Source: Diphasiastrum complanatum (taxonomy: Eukaryota > Streptophyta > Lycopodiopsida > Lycopodiales > Lycopodiaceae). From it: a stretch of DNA of 64,000 nucleotides. Numbering within the stretch: position 1 is the stretch's first letter; every line of letters starts with the position of its first letter. The notes below the pieces were generated by a model. The model worked only from the letters and a program-made list of their open reading frames with translations. It was not told the origin of the DNA and did not search any database. Made by a program: the position numbers and the translations under genes. Shown piece after piece: positions 22,539-33,850 of this stretch. The stretch spans positions 21,705,285-21,769,284 of the forward strand of contig CM055106.1 in NCBI GenBank assembly GCA_029204225.1, read 5' to 3'.

Positions 22539-22880
22539 GATTTCACATGTGTGAGCTCTCTTTCCATACAGGGCTCAGCTAGAGCATATCAGGCTTGATT
22601 TGATCCACTTATGATCGACAAATGGCTTGTTTGTCAACGAGTTTGGATTCCTCTCCCAAATGCGAGTTCCTGCAAGCAAAAGCACTTATATCATGATGTA
22701 TTCACTCTCACCTCTACAAAGCATGAAGTTCTGATAGCATATGAAGTTTTTAGCACATGTGAACTTCACCACACATCTTACAAGATCTTAATGAGATGTT
22801 GTGATTGCACAAGATTGATCAATGAATAGGTTGCTTGAAAAATCTAAGACAAGAGCACAATGGCATACATCGGACTGAAA
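22539..22880 (-). repeat. Probable 5' LTR of copia B, diverged
   Basis: It begins TGATTTCACATGTGTG, like the 18485 LTR (TGAATTTCACATGTG), and its far part reads GTGATTGCACAAGATTGATCAA...AAGACAAGAGCACAATGGCAT, paralleling GTGATTGCACAAAGATCAAG...AAGGCAAGAGCACAATGTAAC of the 18485 LTR. Divergence is high, so copia B is old or a hybrid. Confidence 0.5.
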
Positions 22881-23205
22881 AAACTAACTTCTTATTATGA
22901 GGAATGGATATCAGAAATAATTTTAAGTGCTCACTATGGGATGTCAAGGATTAGATATGCAACATCAAGCATTCACCATAAGCAATCACCACAAGAAGGC
23001 AAAAGAAGAACATGCACAACCACCCTATCACTTTAACTCATACAAAATGTAAAATGTACAAATAAATCCTAAACCCTAATAGAGAGAGAAAACCTACGAG
23101 TAGACTAATAGACTAGCCTACGGCTAATGACAGCTGGTCATAGTTGTCACCATTAATGTACATTGTAAACAATATCAATGAAGTTTATCATTGATTTCTA
23201 ACACT
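22881..23205 (-). repeat. Copia 3' LTR, type 3
   Basis: In minus orientation it starts TGTTAGAAATCAATGATAAA right after the purine tract GAGGGAGAG (23206-23214). The segment 23003-23205 recurs at 34863-35052, with GTAGACTAATAGACTAGCCT in both. Its lower end is uncertain. Confidence 0.65.
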
Positions 23206-23540
23206 CTCCCTCAATGATAAAATTACATTCTTCTATTCCTAATAGAGTACAAAACCTCTCAAATTTACATTCGCCTAATGACATAGTAAAAATATCTGTC
23301 ATTTGATTTTCAGATTTACAAAAAAAAAAAGATCAATGGCTCCATCAAAAATTTTCTCTCGAACAAAATGGTAGTGTATTTCAATGTGCTTGGTTCGAGC
23401 ATGTAAAACTGGATTTTTGGCAAGGTGAATGCAACTTTGATTATCGCAAGATATAGTAGTAGCATCCACCTGTGGTTGACCTAAATCCACAAGCAATCTT
23501 CATAACCATACCGCTTCTTGTCTAGCATTAGAATAAAACC
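23206..23540 (-). pseudogene. Copia RNase H C-terminus
   Basis: Minus-strand YSNARQEAVWL, a stop, RLLVDLGQPQVDATTIS, then CDNQSCIHLAKNPVLHARTK and HIEIHYHFVREKI: the C-terminal half of a copia RNase H, next to a polypurine tract and the type-3 LTR. Upstream, at about 23540, it joins directly to a Ty3 protease. It may be the lost 3' end of copia C, whose RT breaks off at 26893, or of another copia. Confidence 0.75.
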
Positions 23541-23544
23541 ATTA

Positions 23545-23802
23545 TTTTCCTAAGATTATGTCTACGCTATCCAAGCTCATAATATGAAAATCTAGCGGTT
23601 CAACATAATCTTAAATTTGAAGTGGCAACTGCTGATCCCAAGCTTGTCGATCTTCCCCCGACGCCATTTTTACCACATACAAGTGATTACTTGGCACAGT
23701 AGCCGCCCTGAGCTTTTGCACCAGTTTAGCATTTATGAAGTTATGTCTGGAACCATCATCAAACAGAACAGTCACAACTTGGTGTCTTACAATTCCATTC
23801 AT
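23545..23802 (-). pseudogene. Ty3/gypsy protease, fused to copia at its end
   Basis: VTVLFDDGSRHNFINAKLVQ contains the retropepsin active-site region, with DDGS in place of DTG/DSG-type motifs (DDGA is seen in the chromovirus at 55.8 kb). The frame stops at 23611 but the same frame goes on as DYVEPLDFHIMSLDSVDIIL, the flap and C-terminal part of a gypsy protease, then meets copia sequence. RT, RNase H and integrase of this gypsy are missing. Confidence 0.75.
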
Positions 23803-24898
23803 ACGAATGAGATCATGGGGGCCAAAAACAGCTGTATTAAAACAATAATTCTTGCAACTAGTGCCATCCTTAAGGATAAATCAACAAAAGAAATACTAGA
23901 ATTTCTTGGCGCTTTAAAAGATTTAGGTTGCTCGCCAGATTTCTTTTGCTTTTTCTTTGGGCAATCTTTTGAAAGATGCCCCTTCTCCATGCAGGAGAAG
24001 CACAACCCACCAGTTCTTGCCTTGTCGTAGTCGGTGCGTTCCAATTTGACGCGCTTTTTCCTGCCTTGGGAACTGGTGTCCGCCATCTTGTCTCTGCCCC
24101 CTTCCTTGAAAAATTTCTTTTCTTTCTGTTCAGCCTTGGGCAAAGCCTGCTCCTTATGAGAGGCAAAATGGGCGTCATCGAAGATTTTCGCAAAGCGAAC
24201 CGCATCTTCGATTGTCTGCGGTTGGTTACGCCGCACTTCTAGCTGAAATTCCTTTGGAAGCCCCAAGATAAAATGTAACTTTAACAAGATAGGATCGATT
24301 CACGAGGCGAATTGAGACAAATTTTCTTGGTATTCCTGGATATAGGCATCTAACGGCCTAGTACCCATCTACATTGTGGAAAACACCGCCAATGCTCAAA
24401 TTCATCCAACACCGGAAGAAAAGTCGTTTTAAAGGCTTCTTGAAAGACGTCCCATGTAGAAGGGACAGTAGCCCTCTCCTTTAGATCCTGCCACCATGTA
24501 AACGTCTTATCACGTAAAAACATGAGAGCAGAAGCGATCTTCGTACTGTCAGACGCATCGTGCATGAAAAAATGACTATTCCATCGATCTAGCCATGACA
24601 ATACCACATCAGAAAGCCGATCTTCCTTTTCACTCGAAAAGAATTCCGGATTAAACATTGGATAAACGCCAACGGACCGCGAGTGCATCGAAGAATGCCA
24701 CTCTTGCTCGGCCGCGACATACTTGGCCTGCATTTCTAAAATCTGATTTTGCAGCATATTTAGAGCCTGAACAAGCTGGCTAGTGTCTACATCAGGAGGA
24801 GGAGGTGGTGAAGATGGTCCTTCACCCAAGGCATAACAGGGTCCATGGCGCACTAAGGAAGAAGGCAAAGAAAACACACTGCAAGGGCTTCTCAACAA
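23799..24898 (-). pseudogene. Ty3/gypsy gag with zinc knuckle
   Basis: The 24898-24350 frame has a Pro-rich N-terminus, a coiled-coil-like LVQALNMLQNQILEMQAKYV and the gag core (LSWLDRWNSHFFMHDASDST, TWWQDLKERATVPSTWDVFQ). After a frame break, 24287-23799 gives FILGLPKEFQLEVRRNQPQT, a Lys-rich stretch and an intact knuckle CFSCMEKGHLSKDC. Domain order and motifs parallel the chromovirus gag at 54.5 kb ([34 protein letters not shown]). It is interrupted, so non-functional. Confidence 0.8.
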
Positions 24899-24958
24899 AT
24901 GGACTTAGAGAACTTGAGACCACTACTCAAGGAGACTAAGCCACAATAAGTACCTCAA

Positions 24959-26350
24959 TGATGGAAATGGGGCCTATACCCCCCATCCCACTTCTTTTCC
25001 TTCTTAAAAAAGCCTTGCCGGGTGGCGGGCCTTATGGTCGCCACCTAGCAAGCACATGGGCACCTAAAACAAGTGGCATCCCCTTATGGGGTCCACCTAC
25101 CCTCAACTCACATGGCCACCCCCCTCTTTACGCCACCTCACCCAAGGTTCACTTGGGTCACGTCCCCACCCAACTTTTGGATCACCGCCTTGACCTCATG
25201 GCCTTATGGCCTAAAGATATACCTAAATCTCCTCTAAGACTTGTCCTTAGGCAAAGGAGAAAGTGCAGGTACAATTGTACGTTCATGAGGAGGAGGTAGA
25301 GGAAAAAACATCAATTTTCCTCTCCAAAAGAGAAAAGGATGAAGGATTTACCAATTTTTCTTGGTGTGTAGGTGGAAAATTACAAAGAGGAGGATTAAGC
25401 CCAAGAAAGAGGCTAAGAAAAACAAGAAAAAGAGTACACAGGTCTGTACCTGTAGCAGGTACAGCTTGCAAGTACAATTGTGTACTTTTGTTTTATTTCT
25501 CCTCCCTTTTCTTCAAAATTTTGTTGAAGCAAATTCAAAATTTACAAAAACTTTTATTTAAACTTTGAGACTAAGTTTTATAACTTAATATAAAAACTTT
25601 GTAAACTAGAATAATTTTTTTTTAGGTTAGAAGTTAAACAATAAAAAGTTTACTATGTACATTATAAGTACAAACAGGTTGCAATCAAGTTCAAAGTTTA
25701 CGTTGACTAAACAAGGCTTTGCAACCTACGGTGAGAAAAGCAAAGCTTTTTTTTGCCGTTGCAAACTTCCTCAACATATCCAGGTGTATTGTACTTCTAA
25801 GGTACACAAAATCTTTTACAACCAATAGTTAAGGATTCTGAGAAGAGTAATTATTATACATAAAGAAAGCTCCTCCAGTAAGCAGATGTGTGGGAGTCCC
25901 GCAAACTATAGCGGCTGCCTAGAAAAAGACACAAAAATTTCTAAAATTGTACGGAACTGAAACCAACAGGCAGGCGTGCAGATCCGCACGGACGCGCGGG
26001 TGCTCGAGGAATTTTTTTTTTTTTTTTGGAAAATTATTGTTGTAACAAAGAAAAACTTTGTAAGCAAAAAAAAATTTCGACTTCCAAAGCTCAAAATAAG
26101 GCCAAAAATGAAATCGGTTTTTGAAGTTTTAAAAACCGTAAAACATTCAAAAGAAACCGACTACTACCACCGTAGCTAGCAAAGGTGGTTCGTTTTCAAT
26201 CAAAACGACCTCAGATTGAGACGAACCAAAAAGCAAAGTTGTTCAAATCGATTCAACGAAATCAACTAAGTCTTTAAAAACATCAACTAGAATCTCAAAC
26301 CAACCAATAACATAAGTTAGAGTGATTGCACCTTATTCACAATGATCGGT
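24959..26350 (-). other. Leader of the gypsy fragment, no gene seen
   Basis: About 1.4 kb between gag and the primer site. It holds a perfect 12 bp palindrome GTACAATTGTAC (25269-25280), a related AGTACAATTGTGTACT near 25471, and GTACCTGTAGCAGGTAC near 25447. A similar GTAC-rich cluster occurs at 47168-47215. No coding segment is recognisable. Confidence 0.4.
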
Positions 26351-26363
26351 GGCTCTGATACCA
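26351..26363 (-). promoter_or_regulatory. Primer-binding site (initiator-Met tRNA)
   Basis: Minus strand TGGTATCAGAGCC, two bases after the LTR end ...TCTAACA. It belongs to the gypsy fragment below. Confidence 0.85.
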
Positions 26364-26365
26364 AT

Positions 26366-26889
26366 TGTTAGAATCCTCATCATCATGCCGGTCATTGCTA
26401 AAGTACAAACAAGTGACGAATGCTATATTACCACCCAACCATAGAGGTACTACCACCTCACCCCCATGCATTGGAGCTACAGACCACCATCAAGCAAGCT
26501 TGGATCTCATGTAAGCCATGGTATCCCATACCACCATGCCTTACCCTCGACCCTCACCTACCTATATTCTGAGGCCTAGATACTCATCCTGACCTGACCA
26601 CCAGTGGAAGAGCTCTTCATTCTCTCCTCCAGGAGAGAATGAATACCCAGCTCATGGAGATCCACCTCTATATACATAGTCTAGGTGGGTCATCTCCCTC
26701 CATAGGAGTCACGCATGACTAACAACAGGCGACAGTTGTGCACACTGACGTGGGTCCATAACAACGAGTCACAGCGTGCCAATGAGACATTGACAGGTGG
26801 CACCCAAAAGACCTATAGCTCCAGATCAGCATTCCGTCCCATACTGTCATCTCAAGTTTCCTGTTGTGTACCCTTATGGGTACGTAACA
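26366..26889 (-). repeat. 5' LTR of the gypsy fragment
   Basis: 524 bp with TGTTA at one end and TAACA at the other (TG...CA with a 5 bp inverted terminus). The inner end adjoins the primer site; the outer end abuts the copia C RT at 26890. A matching 3' LTR was not found, fitting the loss of the 3' half of this element. Confidence 0.7.
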
Positions 26890-27877
26890 AGACCATTGCG
26901 TACATGAGAGATCCAAGTATCGATCGATATAGATAATCTCTCATCAGCTCCTCTTCCTGCTTGGTCTGGGGACATTGGTCATTTGATAGATGCAGGCCTG
27001 GATCCATTGGTGAGTGAGTTAATTTACAATTTATTAAGTTGTATCTGTTAAGAACATTATGAAGATACCTTTGTTGAGTGATGTAAATCAGTTGATTTGT
27101 TCTGTCTCTGTGGATTTGAGTTCCAAGACAGAAGTGAGTTTCGTCCAGATCAGTCATGTTGAGTTCTGAGAACAACATTTGTTTCGAATCCTTGACCATA
27201 TTGGCATTGTTGCTGAAGAGCAACATATCATCAACATACAAGGTGATGATAATGAAGGATTGTTGCACCGACTTTGAATAAACGTTGCAATTAGCAGTGT
27301 TTGATTTAAATCCTTGATCAATGAGGAATGTGTTGATCCTCTAAAACCAAGCTCTGACAAACTGTCCATACAGTGCTTTGTGGATTTTATAAACATGATT
27401 CTTCATACCTTCTAGAACGTATCCTTCAGACTGGATCATGTAGATATCTTCTTGTATAACTCCATTCAGATAGGTTGTTTGTACATCAAGTTGATGTACT
27501 TCAAGTTCGACAGTTGCAGCATAAGACAGGAGCATTCGGATCGTCGAATGTTTGGCGACTGGACTAAAAGTCTCACTATAGTCGACATTCGGAATCTGGG
27601 TGAATCCTCGTGCTACCAGTCTGACCTTCCTTCAATCAATCGTTCTATTGGCGTTATATTTGATCTTAAAAATCCATTTTCAATCAATAATATTGCAACC
27701 AATAGGAGCTTCGACTAATGACCATGTTTGATTCTTGATCAGAGAGGAATACTCTCTGTCCATAGCTTCTCTCCAGAGATCAAAGTCTGGTTGGCTAAGT
27801 GCCTCTTTGACTGTCATTGATTCCTGCATTAAAAGACAAGCAGACTCAGGAGTATACCTTGTGGGATGTGTGCGCAC
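26890..27877 (-). pseudogene. Copia C: RT, cut off by an LTR insertion
   Basis: RT pieces: DLWREAMDREYSSLIKNQTW (27877-27680), [20 protein letters not shown] with the first catalytic Asp (27535-27341), and SFIIITLYVDDMLLFSNNAN with YVDD (27268-26852), then DYLYRSILGSLMYAM. The homology stops at about 26893, where the LTR begins. Frame changes separate the pieces. Confidence 0.85.
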
Positions 27878-27882
27878 TTGGC

Positions 27883-29022
27883 TTAATCTTCTGGGAGGAT
27901 TCGACTAATGAACCGCTCCTGGGATATGTTGCTGGGTAGCAGCAACATTTTCGTCTGATTCGTTGTCTCGAAGTGGGTTGACAATAGACATGCCTGAGCC
28001 AGAAGTTCGGATTGTCGTGTCAATGGCAGGTGATGAAGGTTCTTCTTGAGCAATATCCTTGTCTTTAAGGTCGACAAACTGATCCTCGATAAAGACTGTA
28101 TCTCGGCTATACAAGATTTGCTGGGTATCAGGATCGTACAGCTTGTAATGTTATCATACGATGTATATCCGATCAAGATGATCTTGAGACCTTGGAAGTC
28201 CAATTTCTTCCTTGTGTCCTTTGGGATCTGCATGTAGGCAATGCACCCGAACACTCTTAGGTTCTTCCAAGAATGCTTAGAGCCTGTCCACACCTTGTGA
28301 GGTGTCTTGTCTGAGAGAGCCTTGGTCGAACATCTATTCTGGATGTAAGCTGTAGTGGAGACAGCTTCAGCCCAGAATCTCTTGGGCAACGATGCATGTG
28401 CTAGCATACACTTAGCAGATTCGACCAGAGTACGGTTCTTCCTCTCAACTAAGCCATTAGACTGAGGACTGTAAGGAGTGATGAATTGCTGCTCAATGCC
28501 TTGGCTTTGGCAGTACTCCTTGAACTCGACAGAGATATATTCTCAACCGTTGTCTGACCTTAGGGCCTTGATCGTCCTTCCCGTCTCCTTCTTAGCATGC
28601 TCCTTGAAGATTTTGAAGTAGTTGAATGCTTCTGATTTCTTCTTTATGAAATACACCATAGTTCTTCTTGAGAATTCATCAATAAAGGTTATAAAATACT
28701 TGGCATCCTTCAGTGAAGGATTTTTCATTGGGCCACAAATATCTGAATGTACAACATCTAGCAATCCTCTAGCAACATGCTGATGGCTTGACTTAAATGG
28801 CTTCCTAGTCTGTTTACCAACTAGACAATCTTGACAGACAAGTAGCTCGACTTTTTTGCGAGGATAGTCAAGATCAAGAACAATAGATTGTCTAGACATT
28901 CGTTGTACAACAATATAATTTAAATGACCAAGTCTATAATGCCAAAGTAAACCTTTATTTGAATGAATTGAAGTAGTGAGAGCCTGACTAGAGGCATAAA
29001 AACAATGACTTAATTTATACAA
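27883..29022 (-). pseudogene. Copia C: integrase
   Basis: The frame 29022-28543 has LLWHYRLGHLNYIVVQRMSR and CQDCLVGKQTRKPF (HHCC zinc domain), VVHSDICGPMKNPS (first Asp) and ALRSDNG (second Asp), then TGA. Continuation gives YSPQSNGLVERKNRTL (catalytic Glu), then 28407 onward MLAHASLPKRFWAEAVSTTA and the tail. The HHCC and DDE residues are all present, but stop and frame breaks prevent expression. Confidence 0.85.
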
Positions 29023-29029
29023 GTATCCA

Positions 29030-29440
29030 TGTCTCTTTTCGAGTGCTAGGATCTTGTCTGTCCTATCAACTACTTTACATTGATCACATTCGAATTCTAC
29101 TTTGTGTCCTAGATCTATGATTTTGCTTACAAAGAGTAGATTTGTAGATAACTTAGGTACGTATAGGACTTTAGAGAGTAGCTTAGATTGATCGTTTGCA
29201 AATCATAATCTTATAGTGCCTTCACCTTGAATAGCTTGTGTGCTATTGTCGCCAAGGTGAACAAATTTTTGGATACTGTAAGGTGTATAGGACTTGAAAC
29301 AGCCAATCAGACTAGTCATGTGCTAAGTGGCTCCAGAATCCAGGAACCAAGAACTGTCGCCAGATGCTCCTTGATGGTTAGTCATGAAGACATCATGATC
29401 CGCTTCTTGAATGGGCTGTGGAGCTTCTGTAGCTGCATTT
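29030..29440 (-). pseudogene. Copia C: protease
   Basis: Minus-strand SSWFLDSGAT, a TAG, then HMTSL near 29340, keeping the catalytic DSG, followed by FVHLGDNSTQAIQGEGTIRL, a stop, SKVLYVPKLSTNLLFVSKI and LGHKVEFECDQCKVVD. Order and motifs are those of copia proteases. At least two stops interrupt it. Confidence 0.7.
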
Positions 29441-29964
29441 TCCACTTGATTTGACTGTCTCTTGCTGTTGTTCTTCGCTTGAAGTATTCGACAGTCTTGT
29501 ATTTTGTGGTTGTTTCATTTGTAGTATCTGCAAAACAACTTCGGATTCAACTGTTCCTTGTGTTGAGCTGGTTTTTGGTCTGGCTTTGATTCTTTTGAGC
29601 CTTTCCTCTTCTTCTGCTTTGTCGTGCTCTTGTTGTTGTATAAGGCGTGAGAATCAGTTGAGGAACTTGAGGCTTTGTTCCTTCGCGTGTCTTATTGCAA
29701 CAACATAGTGATGACTCTCAAAAGAGTCAATTCTAGATGAGTCGTGATGATCATCACCCAGCTGTCGTAAGAACTTGGCAAGCTTGTAAGCAGTTGCATC
29801 ACTGCGTCTTGATCGTCTATGACAAATCCGACAGTGGCCATTTGTCTTAGTAGGTTCTTGAATTGATTAATGTGATTCTGTAGAGAATCACTATTCGTCA
29901 TCTTGAGGGAGTAGAATTTCTTCCTGAGATGTAACTTAGAAGCTATATCTCGCACTTCATCCAT
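29441..29964 (-). pseudogene. Copia C: gag, N-terminus missing
   Basis: 29964-29692 reads MDEVRDIASKLHLRKKFYSL and DAVMQLLTSLPSSYDSWVMI, typical of the middle of UBN2-type copia gag. The knuckle further on reads FCRYYK, a stop, NNHKIQDC: the second Cys is Tyr. The usual first 90 or so residues of gag are absent between here and the primer site at 30112. Confidence 0.7.
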
Positions 29965-30111
29965 GTGGAAGAATTAGTCTAAGTGATGGGAGAAACTATC
30001 AGTGACTTAAGTATGAAAATCCGATACTAACAAATACAGAACAAAAAAATAAAATAACTCTATCGGCTAGTAGAGTCTTGTACTATGGAGGCCAATCAAG
30101 TTATAAAGATA

Positions 30112-30123
30112 GCTCTGATACCA
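30112..30123 (-). promoter_or_regulatory. Primer-binding site of copia C
   Basis: Minus strand TGGTATCAGAGC, followed by an AT-rich leader and the gag remnant. Confidence 0.75.
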
Positions 30124-30132
30124 ACTCAGAAT

Positions 30133-30390
30133 TTGTCGGCAGCGGAGAGCGGTTCAGTAGACGATGTGGTGCATCGTGCGCACTTGCGAGCCGCGTGCGG
30201 GATCCCATCCCCACCGCCTAGCCACCCACCATCATTCCCCTTTGACCCCAAAAGGGCTGGTACCAAGGGACAAGGATACATTGTCTACAATGAGCTTATA
30301 TGTGGGTTCTATTATAGTCTCCATTTGTTTATGGAACGAATGCACTCCTTTTTTGTTCCTTTTTGGACGCAGCCGCTTTGTGCGTAGCTT
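30133..30390 (-). repeat. Probable 5' LTR portion of copia C
   Basis: GC-richer sequence directly beyond the primer site, starting TGTCGGCAGCGG. The CACTA element at 30391 interrupts it. What lies past the CACTA (33865-33944) may be its continuation, but another primer site there complicates the reading. Confidence 0.4.
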
Positions 30391-30403
30391 CACTACAAGA
30401 AAA

Positions 30404-30990
30404 TGTGGCAAAAATTGCGGAAAAAATTGGTAAAAATTGCGGAAATTTTCGCAATTTTTGCCATTTTTTGCCAAAAAAATTGCGAAAACAGATTTCGCAA
30501 TTTTTTTTGACAAATCCGCAATATCGGTCCCACAATTTTTTTGGCTAATTTTTCATAGTTTTTATGGCTAAATTAACAATAAAAAAATTGCGAAAACCCA
30601 CTTGCAATTTTTTGGCATAATAATTGCGGAATCCGTTTCCACAATTTGTTTGGCTGATATTTTTTGCCAGATTTTTTTTGGCAAAAATTGTCAAAAAAAT
30701 TTCGGAAATTCATTTCCACAATTGTTGTGGCAAAAATTACAGATATTTTTTCGCAATTTTTTGTGCAAAACTTGCGAAAATCCATTTTCGTAATTTTTTT
30801 TCAAAATAGTGTCAAAAAATTGTGGAAAATAAATTCGCAATAGAATATAAATTGCGAATTTATTTTCCACAATTTTTATACACTCTTTTGAAAAAAATTG
30901 CGAAAATGAATTTTCGCAATTGTTTTCGCAATTTTTGACAAAAAAATTATGAATAAATACTTGCAATTTGTTGGCTAAAATTGCAAAAAA
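30404..30990. repeat. CACTA left subterminal repeats
   Basis: More than a dozen copies of AATTGCG(G/A)AAA or its complement, in both orientations, separated by TTTTTGGC-type spacers. The right subterminal block (33065-33850) carries the same motif family. Confidence 0.85.
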
Positions 30991-31059
30991 TATCACCAAC
31001 CCTAAACCCTAAACCTCGATAGCAAGTTCTTTACCTCAGATAACGGCTGAGCTAAACAT

Positions 31060-31660
31060 GACTATCGTGGCGTCGGATCCTTCTCTATAGTTGCACGCTA
31101 CATGACATACGAAAAAAATTATCCTCCTTCCCCTTAACATCCTCAACTATAGCCCCTGACGTATCAATGTCATAGTATAATATCGGATCGGCTCTAGCAA
31201 GTGGGACGTTGTAATCAGGTGGTGGTGCGTCACGCACGGGTGAGTCATCTCTATATCTAGGGTCCTCAAAATCATCGTCACCTCCACAAGCAAGAAAACA
31301 ACCACCTAAATGACTCTTACGTGGTGCTGACCTAGCAACGCGAGGTGTGGAGGTCTGAGGAGTGGACCTATGTGGTGAGGGCCTCTATGATAGTATGGGT
31401 GAGGGCCTCTGTGATGGTACATATGAATGTGCACTAGTGGAGGACCTCTGAGGACTATCCTATTGTGAGGCCGCTGGAGAGTTTAACATGGACCTATACT
31501 GCTGGAGAACAACATCCATTTGTTCTCTCTGCCTAGTAGATGCACTACTTAACCAGTTCATACACTCTTCATGAGACGGAGAACCCAAGAGATGGAGGGT
31601 CAGACATCTGCATATCAAAAATGAACTACGATTAAGATAATAATGATGAACATAAAACAT
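31060..31660 (-). pseudogene. CACTA tnpA-like remnant
   Basis: Minus strand: a 66-codon frame (31660-31460) with MNWLSSASTRQREQMDVVLQ followed by a Ser/Pro-rich stretch (RPSPHRSTPQTSTPRVARSA) and an acidic segment (ACGGDDDFEDPRYRDDSP). Helix, then Ser/Pro, then acidic tail is reminiscent of plant Ptta/En/Spm-associated proteins, and the position fits. Two stops interrupt the joined reading. The identification is tentative. Confidence 0.4.
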
Positions 31661-31669
31661 AAAATTAAC

Positions 31670-32450
31670 TGTAACCGCAACTTTATTCTCTTTTTATTCA
31701 ATTTCTTTCTGATAATGCTTACCTCTGATCCATTGTTTCTAAATCTTTAATTTAAATCTTTTACCCTAAATCTCTTATATCATGTCCTCATGTATACCCT
31801 TTCTATAAATCCTGTAATCTAAACTCTAAACACTAAAGCCCTTTTTAACTATCTTACTTGTTTTCATGATTTTAAAACGTTTATCTTTATCAAGCTGTAG
31901 CATATGCTCTTCACATTATTTTAGAAAGTTTCAATTGAAAGAAAATACCCACAAACAAAGCAACAAGATTTTAATAAAACAAAACAACAATATTTCAACA
32001 AAACAAGAAAAACAACATTCACAATTAAAAATGCTCACCCTGTCTCCAAAAACTTTGTTTCAAAAGCTTTACCCCAAGAAACTTTACTCCAAACTGAGGA
32101 TACTATGATAAAAGTGAGAAAAAAAAATGTCAATGAGAGAGAGAGACAGACAGAGACAAAGAGGGAGAGAGCAAGCTTTACTCAAACTAATTTAACTCTA
32201 ATGAAAGAGAACAAAAGTGTGTCAATGAGAGAAATAAAAGGATAAAGAGTCATCAAGGTTTTCAAAAAACTTACTATACTCCAAGCCCTACTCCAAGCTT
32301 TACACCCTTTTAAATAGCTTTACTCCTTTTGAGAAGCTTTTTAATGCTCTCTTTGAAAAGGTTTACAAGCTTTTAAATAGCTTTACCTCAAACTTTTGAA
32401 AGCTTTTGAAAAGCTTTAACTCTGATGAAAAAAAAAAAACAAAAGAGTGT
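31670..32450. other. CACTA interior, AT-rich, no gene
   Basis: Contains scattered AAGCTTT(T/A)-type motifs such as GAAAAGCTTTA and a GA-rich patch near 32135-32170. No coding signal. Confidence 0.5.
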
Positions 32451-32469
32451 CAATGAGAGAGAGAAAAGA

Positions 32470-32767
32470 ACATAAACAACAATAAACACAAATGTAACAA
32501 AGCAAGTAAATATTTGAATGGTGGCTATGGTGCTTACCTTTGTGTCCAATGCTTAACTTTTTGCTCAAGCCTTGGCTATGGTAATAAGGTAAAGAGCTTT
32601 GGCTATGACAAAAGGACATAAACAACAATAAACACAAATGTATCAAAGAAAAACAAGTAAACTTTTGAATGTTGGCTATGGTGTTCACCTTTTTGTCCAA
32701 TGCTCCACTTTTTCTCCAAGCCCTGGCTATGGTGAAAAGGTAGAGAGCTTGGCTGTGACAAAAAAGC
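32470..32767. repeat. Tandem duplication, period about 146 bp
   Basis: ACATAAACAACAATAAACAC begins copies at 32470 and 32616; each continues with GAATG(G/T)TGGCTATGGTG, TTTTTGTCCAATGCT-like and AAGCC(T/C)TGGCTATGGT. The two copies differ at scattered positions. Confidence 0.8.
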
Positions 32768-32901
32768 ATAAGAAAGATCAAGCATCACTAGAAGAGCCGT
32801 AGAGAGCAGCACCATCGCTAGGCGCAAAAATATCCTCCTCTTCACGTTCAAACATCGAAAATCGAAATGAAAAGAAACCGTGACACGCCAAGCAATTCGG
32901 C

Positions 32902-32962
32902 TTCTGGTAATTGACTATATGGTCGACGCTAGCAGCGTCGACCATAGCGTCGATTACCAGAA
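32902..32962. repeat. Long hairpin in the CACTA interior
   Basis: Left arm 32902-32930 and right arm 32934-32962 are inverted repeats of 29 bp with three mismatches around a 3 bp loop (AGC). The central 10 bp arms, GGTCGACGCT and AGCGTCGACC, are perfect. Further GTCGA(C/T)GCT copies in both orientations follow to 33060. Confidence 0.85.
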
Positions 32963-33064
32963 CTTAGTAGATGTTATAGTCGATGCTGCTTAGTAGACGC
33001 TGCTAGTGTCGACCATAGCATCTACCAAGTTTGGTAATCGACGATATGGTCGACGCTAGTCAAA

Positions 33065-33850
33065 AAATTGTAAATTTTTTTTTCTGCAATTCTTGCCGTA
33101 ATGGCAAAAATTGCGGAAGTTTTTCGCAATTTTGTCCGCAATTTTTCGCAATTTTTTTCGCAATTTTTCGCAATTTTCTCCACAATTTGCAATAATTTCC
33201 GCAATTTATGCCATATCTAAAAATTACAAAATTTTTTCGTGCAGTTTTGTTTGCGATTCCTACCACGACATGAGAAATTGTGAAAAACTTTTTGCAATCT
33301 TTTCTACAATTTCAGCCGCAGAAAGTTTTTCGCAATTTCTGCCATGGCCTAAAAATTGCAAAAAAAAAAAATCTGCAGTTTTGTCTGCAATTTCTACCAC
33401 GATGAAAAAAATTGCGAAAGACAACTTTTTTTGCAATTTCTGCTGCTGAAACATTTTTCGCAATTTCTACCATGGCCTAAAAATTGCAAAAATTTGTTTT
33501 TACAATTTTGTCTGCAATTTTTACCACGACGGGAGAAATTGCGAAAAAATTTATTCAATGTTTTCTACAATTTCTTCCGCGAAAACATTTTTCGCAATTT
33601 TGGCCATGACCAAAAAATTGTTAAAAATCTTTTCCACATTTTTTTCTGCAAATTCTATGATGACAACAAAAATTACAAAAGTTTTTTGCAATTTTTTCCG
33701 TAATTTCTGCCATGATGGTAGAAATTGCGGACGATTTTCTACAATTTCTACCATAACGGTATAAATTGCGAAATTTTTTTCACAATTTTTTGGCTTTCCA
33801 TAATTTCGACCAAAAAAAATTGCAGAAATTTTTTTTCCGCAATTTGGCAC
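33065..33850. repeat. CACTA right subterminal repeats
   Basis: Dense copies of AAATTGCGAAA, TTCGCAATTT and TTTCCGCAA in both orientations, with TACCA(C/T)GA-type spacers. It mirrors the left end, which supports one intact element. Confidence 0.85.

Noticed and set aside
23552-23613. 11 bp inverted repeat TAAGATTATGT / ACATAATCTTA, possible MITE ends
   Set aside because: Both arms fall in conserved codons of the gypsy protease (DII.L and DYV), so the pairing is coincidental.
30998-31015. CCCTAAACCCTAAACC, possible interstitial telomere repeat
   Set aside because: Only two to three units inside the CACTA element; too short to mean more than chance.
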